From assembly GCA_003248655.1 (NCBI GenBank), contig QFPM01000001.1, positions 62,001 through 126,000 of the forward strand: a stretch of DNA of 64,000 bases. The letters run 5' to 3'. Shown here one piece after another: positions 1-6,592 of this stretch; within the stretch, counting starts at the first letter, position 1; every line of letters starts with the position of its first letter. This stretch comes from Microbacterium sp. (lineage in GTDB: Bacteria > Actinomycetota > Actinomycetes > Actinomycetales > Microbacteriaceae). The notes below the pieces were generated by a model that had not been told where the DNA came from, ran no database searches, and worked only from the letters and a program-made list of their open reading frames with translations. Both the position numbers and the translations under genes were made by a program.

Positions 1-394
1 GGATGCCGGGGCGCGCCGCCTCGCGGTATCGACCGTTTCGACGCTCGCCGACGCGAGCGTCAGCTTCCAGTCAATCGCCCAGTGGGACGAGGTCGGGCGC
101 GCCGATGACCTCGTGCGCCTGAGCCGTGCTGTCTGGCGCGACCGCGGGTATGGCGATGCGTGGCCGTACATGCTCCTCGCGGAGGGGCGGCTCGAGTTCG
201 TCGCCGAGTTTGGCGTCAAGGAGTACGACGTCGCGGCGCTCGTCCCGATCATCACCGAAGCCGGCGGCCGGTTCACCGACATCGACGGCGACAACAGCAT
301 CACCTCACGCTCGTCGCTCGCAACCAACGGCATCCTCCACGACGACTTCCTCCACCTGCTCCACGCCGCCGCCACCGACGAGGGAACCTCATGA
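1..394 (+). CDS. hisN: Histidinol-phosphatase / inositol monophosphatase family (3' part)
   Basis: The gene enters from outside the window; only the last 130 or so codons are present, read from base 2. The visible part holds the C-terminal half of the inositol monophosphatase fold: RGYGDAWPYMLLAEG followed by VKEYDVAALVPIITEAGG. This arrangement (G-D-x-W, then the K-x-W/Y-D-x-A motif that carries a metal-binding Asp) is typical of HisN-type histidinol-phosphate phosphatases, which make histidinol in histidine synthesis; other IMPase members are possible. The stop codon overlaps the ATG of the next gene (ATGA), so the two are probably co-translated. Confidence 0.85.
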   Translation, partial: DAGARRLAVSTVSTLADASVSFQSIAQWDEVGRADDLVRLSRAVWRDRGYGDAWPYMLLAEGRLEFVAEFGVKEYDVAALVPIITEAGGRFTDIDGDNSITSRSSLATNGILHDDFLHLLHAAATDEGTS

Positions 395-969
395 CACGAC
401 ACTCGCGCCTGCTCACCGCCTTCGCCGCCGCTGCGCTGGCGACGACGCTTCTCGCGGGCTGCGCGGGTGGTGCCGCGCCCACGCCGACAGGTACCGGCGA
501 CGCGGGTCCGTCGACGACCCCGACAAACGCCCAGCCCGACCCGTCGCCCACCGCGACGACGGCGCCGGCCACCGCGACGTGCGAGTCGCTCATCACGAGC
601 GACGTCCTGGCCGAACTCAAGGAGAAGGGCTGGACAAGCCAGGAGAGCCCGTTCTCGGCGGGCGGCATCACTCTCGACGAGGGGCTCCAGTGCATGTGGG
701 CCGACTTCTCCGTGGCATCCGGAAACCTGCTGATTTTCGGCTGGGCGCCGATCACGGCAGACGACGCGATCAACATGCAGGCAGGGCTCGAGTCGGAGGG
801 CTGGTTGCGCGAAGAGGCCGACGGCACTGTGTACATCACGGAAGACCCGATGCAGGCTCCGACGACCGACGAGAACGGCTACGGCATGACGTATCAGTTC
901 GGCGACGGCTGGGCGCTCGTCGCCGACGTCAAGCAGAACCTGCTGCTGATCCAGCGCCCGGGCGCCTGA
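391..969 (+). CDS. Predicted secreted lipoprotein
   Basis: 192 residues. The N-terminus (MTRHSR, then an Ala-rich hydrophobic core) ends in the lipobox LLAGC, so the protein should be lipidated on Cys25 or nearby and anchored outside the membrane. A Thr/Pro/Ala-rich linker of about 40 residues follows, then a compact domain of about 130 residues with two Cys (CESL and QCMW) that could form a disulfide. I do not recognise the domain. It starts within the hisN stop codon (ATGA), so it is expressed with the phosphatase. Start chosen from the overlap and the signal peptide. Confidence 0.8.
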   Translation: MTRHSRLLTAFAAAALATTLLAGCAGGAAPTPTGTGDAGPSTTPTNAQPDPSPTATTAPATATCESLITSDVLAELKEKGWTSQESPFSAGGITLDEGLQCMWADFSVASGNLLIFGWAPITADDAINMQAGLESEGWLREEADGTVYITEDPMQAPTTDENGYGMTYQFGDGWALVADVKQNLLLIQRPGA

Positions 970-1026
970 GCGCGTTCGCTCGTCAAGATGCTTCGCCTCT
1001 TCACCCGCCGTGTCGGTGGGGGCGCG

Positions 1027-1032
1027 TAGCAT
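1027..1032 (+). promoter_or_regulatory. -10 element of leaderless toxin-antitoxin transcript
   Basis: TAGCAT lies exactly 6 nt before ATG 1039, so the first transcribed base should be at or next to the start codon. This favours ATG 1039 over the in-frame GTG at 1033. Confidence 0.5.
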
Positions 1033-1038
1033 GTGCTC

Positions 1039-1260
1039 ATGGTCGATCAGGCACTTCTGGCTCAAGCGAAACAGTTGGATGTTGCCGAGCGCGTTGAGCT
1101 GATCAGCGAGATTTGGGCCTCGATCGACGCGGATATGCTCCCCGTCTCGTCGGCCGACAAAGCGCTGCTCGATCGGCGGTTGGCCGACGCCGACGCTGCC
1201 CCCCTCGTCGGCTCATCCTGGCAAGACGTCGAGGCATCTTTGCGCGGCCGCGCCGGGTGA
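1039..1260 (+). CDS. Antitoxin / addiction module component (RelB-like)
   Basis: 73 residues. The sequence ALLAQAKQLDVAERVELI, then EIWASID, matches the small addiction-module component family in which an N-terminal helix pair with the L-x-x-x-E/R-x-E-L-I-x-x-x-W pattern precedes a C-terminal toxin-binding tail (LVGSSWQDV). It should neutralise the toxin encoded downstream and autorepress the promoter. GTGA overlap with the toxin gene gives translational coupling. Base composition is visibly less GC-rich than that of flanking genes, which suggests acquisition. The start at 1039 rather than 1033 rests on the 6-nt spacing to the -10 hexamer. Confidence 0.75.
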   Translation: MVDQALLAQAKQLDVAERVELISEIWASIDADMLPVSSADKALLDRRLADADAAPLVGSSWQDVEASLRGRAG

Positions 1261-1574
1261 CGCACACGGTTCTCTTCCGCGAAGACGCGGAGCGTGACAC
1301 CCAACGCGCGCTGGACTGGTATTCGCTCCACGCGCCTATGCAAGTCGGCCCCTTCATCGACGACCTCGCTGCGACCGTCTCGGCGATCCGAGATTCACCC
1401 CATTCTTTTCGAGTGCTACACCGCGATGCGCGACGCGCGGCGCTGAAGATCTTCCCTTATCTCATCTGGTATCGCATCCATGACGATGCACAGGTCGTCG
1501 AAGTGGTCGTCGAAGTGGTCGCCGTCGTGCATCAGCGTCAGGATGGGGCGCAGTTCCGCACCCGCCTTCACTAA
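1257..1574 (+). CDS. ParE/RelE-family toxin with internal duplication
   Basis: 105 residues starting at a GTG that overlaps the antitoxin stop. The fold markers are AERDTQRALDWY (first helix), PHSFRVLHRDARRA (the R-x-L central strand) and FPYLIWYRI, and the final VVHQRQD resembles the terminal V-x-H-x-R-R/Q-D strand of ParE toxins (gyrase poisons) and RelE relatives (ribosome-dependent RNases). The penultimate strand carries a tandem VVEVVVEV from a perfect 12-bp duplication at 1494-1517; other family members have one such segment. Function of the extended strand is unknown, so activity is uncertain. Confidence 0.75.
   Translation: MTHTVLFREDAERDTQRALDWYSLHAPMQVGPFIDDLAATVSAIRDSPHSFRVLHRDARRAALKIFPYLIWYRIHDDAQVVEVVVEVVAVVHQRQDGAQFRTRLH
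1494..1517 (+). repeat. 12-bp perfect tandem duplication inside the toxin gene
   Basis: GTCGTCGAAGTG occurs twice in succession (1494-1505 and 1506-1517), in frame, adding four residues (VVEV) to the C-terminal core strand of the ParE-like toxin. Confidence 0.9.
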
Positions 1575-1576
1575 AC

Positions 1577-1616
1577 ACGATGAAGGCCGCACCCCGAGGG
1601 ATCCGGCCTTCATCGT
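1577..1616. terminator. Bidirectional terminator hairpin
   Basis: A perfect 12-bp stem, ACGATGAAGGCC (1577-1588) with GGCCTTCATCGT (1605-1616), extended by one more inner G-C pair, encloses a loop of about 14 nt. It lies between the toxin stop codon (1574) and the tmRNA 3' end (1634), two genes that converge, so it can end both transcripts. There is no long U tract, as is usual in actinobacteria. Confidence 0.7.
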
Positions 1617-1633
1617 CTCCGTGTGACAACGGC

Positions 1634-2002
1634 TGGTGGAGCTGGGGGGAATCGAACCCCCGTCCAACGCTGAGATACTGCGTCTTCTCCGGGCGCAGTC
1701 TGTGAAGACGTTCTGCTCGGCTCCGACCTTTGTCACAGACACCTAAGTCGACAAGCCCAGCCTCAGAAGAGTCCCGCGTGACGTCGAGGCCCCGTCACGC
1801 GGCAAGATCCCTAGATGACGCCAGAATCCGTAGCGGGATCGCCTACGGTCTGACGGACTTCAGGCTCGCTTAGGCAGCGAGGGCGAAGTCGTTGCGCTTT
1901 GCATCGGCAACTATTGGTTCGCAGAGGTCGTTTACGAGATAACCCTGCATCCTCGGCCCGCTTCCCGCAGCTTCGCAGGCGCTGTCGAAACCGATCAGCC
2001 CC
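1634..2002 (-). ncRNA. ssrA: Transfer-messenger RNA (tmRNA)
   Basis: 369 nt. The RNA begins GGGGCUGAUCGGUUUCGAC and ends with a T-arm and AGCUCCACCA, so CCA is encoded here. The 7-bp acceptor stem includes the G3-U70 wobble that marks the RNA for alanine charging. The internal message is at 1870-1908. tmRNA with SmpB releases ribosomes stalled on broken mRNAs and tags the product for proteolysis. smpB lies upstream on the same strand, separated by one opposite-strand gene. Confidence 0.97.
1870..1908 (-). other. tmRNA tag-peptide reading frame
   Basis: Twelve codons plus TAA inside tmRNA. Reading from the resume codon GCC, just after the UAGUU context, the tag is ADAKRNDFALAA. The terminal ALAA is the recognition end seen by ClpXP-type proteases. 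Confidence 0.85.
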
Positions 2003-2074
2003 GTGAGCCACGCGGCACGTGGGCCGCTGTCACGCTGTGGAGTTTTCCTCAGGAATCTTCCGACACCCGAGCAT

Positions 2075-2080
2075 TACAGT
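2075..2080 (+). promoter_or_regulatory. -10 element of SIMPL-domain gene
   Basis: TACAGT is 7 nt before ATG 2088, the leaderless arrangement seen repeatedly in this window. Confidence 0.45.
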
Positions 2081-2087
2081 CTATCCC

Positions 2088-2756
2088 ATGACCGAAGTGA
2101 TCATCACAGTCCGCGGCGAAAGCGAAGCGCACGTCGCGCCCGAGCGAGCCGTCGCGCACATCACGGCGACCGCCGATGGACCCGAGCGCGGCACCGTCGT
2201 CGAGCGCATCGCCGCCATCGCCGAGCCCGTTCGCGCCGACCTCGGCCGCCGCAAGGATGCCGGCGGCGTCGCCGACTGGGCGAGCAAGCGCGTGTCGGTG
2301 TGGGCCGACCGCCCCTGGAACACCGAGGGAAAGCAGCTCGACCTCGTGCACCACGCCTGCGTCGAGCTCACGGCGACCTTCACCGACGTGATCGCGCTCT
2401 CCGATTGGCTGAACGGCATTGCCGCGACGGACGGCCTGCAGGTCGGCTCGGTCGACTGGCAGCTCACACCCGAGACGCGCGCCCGCGTCGAGCGCGAGGT
2501 GGCCACCGATGCCGTCGGGGTCGCGGTCGAGCGCGCCACCGCCTACGCGCAGGCCATCGGCCGGGGCACCGTGACGCCCGTGCAAATCGCCGACCTGGGG
2601 CTTTTGGGAGACGCCGCACCGACCGCACCGTCGCCGCGGATGTTCGCCCGGGCATCCGCGATGTCGATGGATGCCGGCGCCGCGCCCGCGGTCGAGTTCC
2701 GCCCCGACGACATCATCGTCACGGCAGCCGTCGAGGCGCGCTTCACGGCATCCTGA
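2088..2756 (+). CDS. SIMPL-domain (DUF541) protein
   Basis: 222 residues. It opens with TEVIITVRGESEAHVAPERA, the V-x-G-x-G/E-x-x-x-V-x-P-x-x-A start of SIMPL-domain proteins, and has a repeated alpha/beta pattern. Late segments such as FRPDDIIVTAAVEARF match the closing strand (P..I.V.A.V...F). Bacterial members are periplasmic or cytoplasmic and no biochemical role is settled. No signal peptide is visible here. The gene sits on the opposite strand between smpB and ssrA, an unusual position. Start ATG 2088 is supported by a -10 hexamer 7 nt upstream. Confidence 0.8.
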   Translation: MTEVIITVRGESEAHVAPERAVAHITATADGPERGTVVERIAAIAEPVRADLGRRKDAGGVADWASKRVSVWADRPWNTEGKQLDLVHHACVELTATFTDVIALSDWLNGIAATDGLQVGSVDWQLTPETRARVEREVATDAVGVAVERATAYAQAIGRGTVTPVQIADLGLLGDAAPTAPSPRMFARASAMSMDAGAAPAVEFRPDDIIVTAAVEARFTAS

Positions 2757-2794
2757 GCCGGCACCCGCGCGAACTCCGCCCGGGGACCCGGCGG

Positions 2795-3271
2795 TCAGTC
2801 GCCGAGGCGATTGCGCGAGCGCATGGCGCGCTCGGCTTCACGCTTGTCTTCGCGCTCGCGGATCGTCTGGCGCTTCTCGAACTCGCGCTTGCCCTTCGCG
2901 ACCGCGATCTCGACCTTCGCGCGGCCATCCGAGAAGTACAGCTTCAGCGGGATGAGCGTGTAGCCGCCCGCGCTGATCGCGTGCGAGAGCTTGATGATCT
3001 CGTCTTTGTGGAGCAGCAGCTTGCGTGTGCGCTTGGAGGAGTGGTTCGTCCAATGCCCCTGCGAGTACTCCGGAATGTGCACGGCGTCGAGGTACGCCTG
3101 CCCGCCGTCGATGTACGCGTAGCCGTCGCTGAGGTTCGCGCGCCCCTGGCGCAGCGACTTCACCTCGGTGCCCGTGAGCACGAGGCCCGCCTCGTACGTC
3201 TTCTCGATGGCGTACTCATGGCGCGCGCGACGGTTGGTCGCGACGACCTTCTCCCCGCGTTCCCTGGGCAT
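2795..3271 (-). CDS. smpB: SsrA-binding protein SmpB
   Basis: 158 residues, the usual length. Family markers are NRRARHEYAIEKTYEAGLVL, the TEVKSLRQG motif, GYAYIDGGQAYL and KRTRKLLLHKDEI, and a basic C-terminal tail rich in Arg and Lys that inserts into the ribosomal mRNA channel. SmpB binds tmRNA and delivers it to stalled ribosomes. A clear ribosome-binding site, GAGGAG, is 7 nt before the ATG. It follows ftsE and ftsX in the same direction, an order common in actinobacteria. Confidence 0.97.
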   Translation of the reverse strand: MPRERGEKVVATNRRARHEYAIEKTYEAGLVLTGTEVKSLRQGRANLSDGYAYIDGGQAYLDAVHIPEYSQGHWTNHSSKRTRKLLLHKDEIIKLSHAISAGGYTLIPLKLYFSDGRAKVEIAVAKGKREFEKRQTIREREDKREAERAMRSRNRLGD

Positions 3272-3355
3272 GACTGAACTCCTCGATCGGATGCCGTGGT
3301 CACGGCAAGCCTGTCAGCTTACCGCAGACGGTGGCCTGCGCGCGAAGCCGGGGCG

Positions 3356-4270
3356 CTACGCGCGCAGCCAGCGGCGGATCGCGAAGCCCGCCGACAGCGC
3401 GGCGAGCACGAGCCCGATCAGGATGATGATCGGGATGACGATCGCGGCATCCGTCAGGTTCACCCAGTCGGTGATGAAGGTGACCCGGTCGCGCAGATAC
3501 CCTTCGATCCCGAAGTGCACGCCCGCGATGATCGCGCCGCCCGCCAACAGCGAGCCGATGAACGCGGCGAACACCCCCTCGAGGATGAACGGGGTCTGGA
3601 TGAAACGGTTCGACGCCCCGACGAGTCGCATGATGCCGACCTCGCGCCGTCGCGCGTAGGCGGAGAGCCGGATCGTCGTGGCGATGAGCAGCACCGCGGC
3701 GATCAGCATGAGCGCGGCGACGCCGACCGCGATGTACGTCGCGACCGTGAGGGCGGAGAACAGTGGCTCGAGGTATTGCATCTGGTTCTTGACCTGTTCG
3801 ACGCCGGTCGTCCCGCGGAAGGCTTCTTCGATCACGTCGGACTTCGACGGGTCGACGAGCCCCACCCAGTACGTCTCCCCCAGCTGCGCCGGGGTCACGT
3901 AGTCCTTGTACTCGTCTCCGTAGAGATCGAGCAGGTTCTGATACGCCTCATCGGCCGACTCGAACCGCACGTCTCGCACAATGTCGGCAAGCGCCGGTGA
4001 CGCGAGCCGATCGGCGACCTCGGCGAGCTGCTCTTCGGTCGCCGCCCCGCCGACGCAGTTCGTGACCGTCGAGTCGTCGCGGCACATCACGATCGACACC
4101 TGCGCGCGGTCGACCCAGTAGGCGCGCATCTTTCCGATCTGCGCCTGCATGAGCATCGCCGCGCCGACGAACGTCAGCGACACGAAGGTCACCAGGACCA
4201 CCGAGATCACCATCGACGCGTTCCGCCGAAGGCCCGTGAGCGCCTCTGCCAGGATCAGCCGCACCCTCAT
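3356..4270 (-). CDS. ftsX: Cell division protein FtsX (permease-like)
   Basis: 304 residues. The topology is a short cytoplasmic N-terminus (MRVRLILAEALTGLRRNASM), a first membrane segment, an extracellular loop of about 125 residues containing a Cys pair (MCRDDSTVTNCVG), and three more membrane segments at about 168-300. With FtsE it forms a complex that activates peptidoglycan hydrolases at the division site. The extracellular Cys pair fits the actinobacterial FtsX external domain that contacts RipC-type hydrolases. ATGA overlap with ftsE. Confidence 0.95.
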   Translation of the reverse strand: MRVRLILAEALTGLRRNASMVISVVLVTFVSLTFVGAAMLMQAQIGKMRAYWVDRAQVSIVMCRDDSTVTNCVGGAATEEQLAEVADRLASPALADIVRDVRFESADEAYQNLLDLYGDEYKDYVTPAQLGETYWVGLVDPSKSDVIEEAFRGTTGVEQVKNQMQYLEPLFSALTVATYIAVGVAALMLIAAVLLIATTIRLSAYARRREVGIMRLVGASNRFIQTPFILEGVFAAFIGSLLAGGAIIAGVHFGIEGYLRDRVTFITDWVNLTDAAIVIPIIILIGLVLAALSAGFAIRRWLRA

Positions 4271-5280
4271 GTGGTCGGCCCCACTTCGTCATCGTCGGAT
4301 GCCAGGCCGAGCCGCCCTGCGACCCCGAGATCGTCGAGGTCGAGTCCGTCGAGCTCAACGACGGGAGCGTCGATGCGGATGGCGCGGGTCGTCGGGGCGG
4401 CGGGTTCGGGTGTGGGTTCGGCGGCGGGTGCGTCCGCGGCATCCGATGACTCCACGGCATCCGCCACGGGGACCTCGCGCGGCACCGGCTCGACCGGCGC
4501 CGCGGCGATCTCGCGCTGCAACTCGAGGACCGCGCTCAGTGCCGCCGTAGCCGCAGCGCCGCGCTCCTGCTGCGGGGCGAGGCTCGGCAGCGACGACGTG
4601 TCGCCGTAGCCACCGTGGCGATCATCGCGCACCATGACACCACCGCGCAGTTCGATCACGCGGCGCTTCATCTGGTCGACGAAACCGGCCTCGTGCGTCG
4701 CCATGACGACCGTCGTACCACCCTCGTTGATGCGCGCGAGCAGCTGCATGATGTCGACCGAGGTCGCCGGGTCGAGGTTTCCGGTCGGCTCGTCGGCCAG
4801 CAGGATCTGCGGCCGGTTGACTAGCGCGCGGGCAATCGCGACACGCTGCTGCTCACCGCCAGAGAGCTCATGCGGGAACCGCTTCTGCTTGCCGTCGAGG
4901 CCCACCAGGGCGAGCACTTCGGGCACCGCCTGCTGGATGAAGCCGCGCGACGACCCGATCACCTGCAGTGTGAAGGCGACGTTCTGGAACACCGTCTTGT
5001 TCGGCAGCAGCCGGAAGTCCTGGAACACCGACCCGATGTGCCGTCGAAAGTATGGCACCTTGCGCGTCGACAGCGTCCGCAGGTCGCGGCCGAGCACGAC
5101 GACGCGACCGTCACTGGGCGAGTCTTCGCGCAGGATGAGTCGCAGGCACGACGACTTGCCCGACCCCGACGCGCCCACGAGGAAGACGAACTCGCCGCGC
5201 TGCACCTCGAAATCGACGTCGTTGAGCGCAGGCTTGTTCGTCCCGCGGTACTTCTTGCTGACGTGCTCGAACCGGATCAT
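4267..5280 (-). CDS. ftsE: Cell division ATP-binding protein FtsE with long C-terminal tail
   Basis: 337 residues; the ABC domain occupies about the first 225. Walker A is GASGSGKS, the signature is LSGGEQQRVAIARAL, and Walker B is ILLADEPTGNLD; the H-loop is ATHEAG. It powers FtsX. About 110 extra residues follow, rich in Ala, Pro, Glu and Asp and probably disordered, ending in a short acidic segment (ELDGLDLDDLG). FtsE usually ends near residue 230, so this tail is a lineage-specific addition. First gene of ftsE-ftsX-smpB; prfB lies upstream on the same strand. Confidence 0.95.
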   Translation of the reverse strand: MIRFEHVSKKYRGTNKPALNDVDFEVQRGEFVFLVGASGSGKSSCLRLILREDSPSDGRVVVLGRDLRTLSTRKVPYFRRHIGSVFQDFRLLPNKTVFQNVAFTLQVIGSSRGFIQQAVPEVLALVGLDGKQKRFPHELSGGEQQRVAIARALVNRPQILLADEPTGNLDPATSVDIMQLLARINEGGTTVVMATHEAGFVDQMKRRVIELRGGVMVRDDRHGGYGDTSSLPSLAPQQERGAAATAALSAVLELQREIAAAPVEPVPREVPVADAVESSDAADAPAAEPTPEPAAPTTRAIRIDAPVVELDGLDLDDLGVAGRLGLASDDDEVGPTT

Positions 5281-5360
5281 GACCCGTCGAGCCTAAGCGG
5301 GCGGCCACGGGATGCCAGATGCGACACCCCGCGAGCGCGATCCGCGCCCGCGCGCGGCCC

Positions 5361-5440
5361 GCACAACTTCGGAGATCTGCACAACTGCGGATGCCCTGGC
5401 ATCCACCTCTCCGAGGAAGTGCAGATCTCCGAGGTTGCGC
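5361..5440. repeat. 80-bp palindromic intergenic repeat, copy A
   Basis: Arms 5361-5382 and 5419-5440 are inverted copies matching at 20 of 22 positions, with CGGAGATCTGCA as the conserved core. A second perfect inner palindrome (GGATGCC at 5389-5395, GGCATCC at 5398-5404) sits at the centre. A related element of identical length is at 51386-51465. It lies between prfB and ftsE, both transcribed leftward, so the transcript could fold into a cruciform-like hairpin. Function unknown. Confidence 0.85.
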
Positions 5441-5454
5441 GCGAGCGACCAGCG

Positions 5455-6567
5455 TCAGTCGTCGTCGTCTTTGCGCTTGCGCCAGCGGATGCCGGCGGCG
5501 ATGAGCCCGTCGAGGTCGCCGTCGAAGACGACGGCGGGGTTGCCGACTTCGTAGCCGGTGCGGAGGTCCTTGACGAGCTGCTGGCCGTAGAGGAAGTACG
5601 AGCGCATCTGGTCGCCCCAGCTCGCGGTGATGGTGCCGGCGAGTTCCTTCTTCTTCGCCGCCTCTTCCTCGCGCTTGAGGAGGAGCAGCCGCGTCTGGAG
5701 CACCCGCATCGCGGCGGCGCGGTTCTGGATCTGGCTCTTCTCGTTCTGCATCGACACGACAAGGCCGGTCGGCAGGTGCGTGATGCGCACGGCCGAGTCT
5801 GTCGTGTTGACCGACTGCCCGCCAGGGCCGGACGAGCGGAACACGTCGACGCGGATGTCGCCCTCGGGCACGTCGACCTCGACGGCCTCCTCGAGCGCGG
5901 GGATGACCTCGACCGCGGCGAAGGACGTCTGACGCTTGTCGGCCCCGCCGAACGGGCTGATGCGCGCGAGGCGGTGCGTTCCCGCCTCGACCGACAGCGT
6001 GCCGTAGGCGTACGGGGCGTCGACCTCGAAGGTCGCCGACTTGATGCCCGCGCCTTCGGCGTAGGAGGTGTCCATCACCTTGACGGAGTACTTGTGACGC
6101 TCGGCCCAGCGCAGGTACATGCGCAGCAGCATCTCGGCGAAATCGGTCGCGTCGTCGCCACCTGCCCCCGACCGGATCGTGACCACGGCGGGTCGATCGT
6201 CGTACTCGCCGTCAAGAAGCGTCTGCACTTCGAGCTGTCCGATGACATCCTGCAGGTCGGCGATCTCGCGGCGAGCTTCGGCCGCGGCATCCTCGTCGTC
6301 CATCTCGTGAGCGAGCTCGACGAGCACCTCGAGGTCGTCGAGGCGCTGCTCGACGTCGGTGACGCGTTTGAGGTCGGCCTGGCGGTGGCTGAGCGCGCTC
6401 GTGACCTTCTGTGCCTTCTCGACATCGTCCCAGAGGTCGGGAGCGCCGGCCTCGTCGGAGAGCCGCGCAATCTCGGAACGCAGCCCCTCGACGTCGACCA
6501 CCGCCTGGATGTCGGAGAAGGTCGAGCGCAGGGCCTGGATGTCGGCGGACGGATCGAAATCAAGCAT
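5455..6567 (-). CDS. prfB: Peptide chain release factor 2
   Basis: 370 residues. The stop-codon recognition tripeptide SPF is present (RISPFGGADKRQTSF), which specifies RF2 (UGA and UAA), and the catalytic GGQ is in SSGPGGQSVNTTDSA. There is no programmed frameshift: the frame is open from the ATG, and the in-frame UGA seen near codon 25 in many RF2 genes is absent. ATG 6567 is supported by GGAG 7 nt upstream and by the start of the conserved N-terminal helix (DPSADIQALRSTF). The ATG shares its bases with an ATG on the other strand (CATG). Confidence 0.95.
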   Translation of the reverse strand: MLDFDPSADIQALRSTFSDIQAVVDVEGLRSEIARLSDEAGAPDLWDDVEKAQKVTSALSHRQADLKRVTDVEQRLDDLEVLVELAHEMDDEDAAAEARREIADLQDVIGQLEVQTLLDGEYDDRPAVVTIRSGAGGDDATDFAEMLLRMYLRWAERHKYSVKVMDTSYAEGAGIKSATFEVDAPYAYGTLSVEAGTHRLARISPFGGADKRQTSFAAVEVIPALEEAVEVDVPEGDIRVDVFRSSGPGGQSVNTTDSAVRITHLPTGLVVSMQNEKSQIQNRAAAMRVLQTRLLLLKREEEAAKKKELAGTITASWGDQMRSYFLYGQQLVKDLRTGYEVGNPAVVFDGDLDGLIAAGIRWRKRKDDDD

Positions 6568-6592
6568 GACGCTCCAGACTAACCTGGATGAG

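Noticed and set aside
5455..6567. Programmed +1 frameshift in prfB
   Set aside because: The frame is open from the ATG, and neither the CTT-TGA slippery site nor its upstream SD-like element is present.
4870..6582. A 570-codon open frame antisense to ftsE and prfB
   Set aside because: Mirror of strongly conserved genes, no family motifs, low-complexity charged composition.
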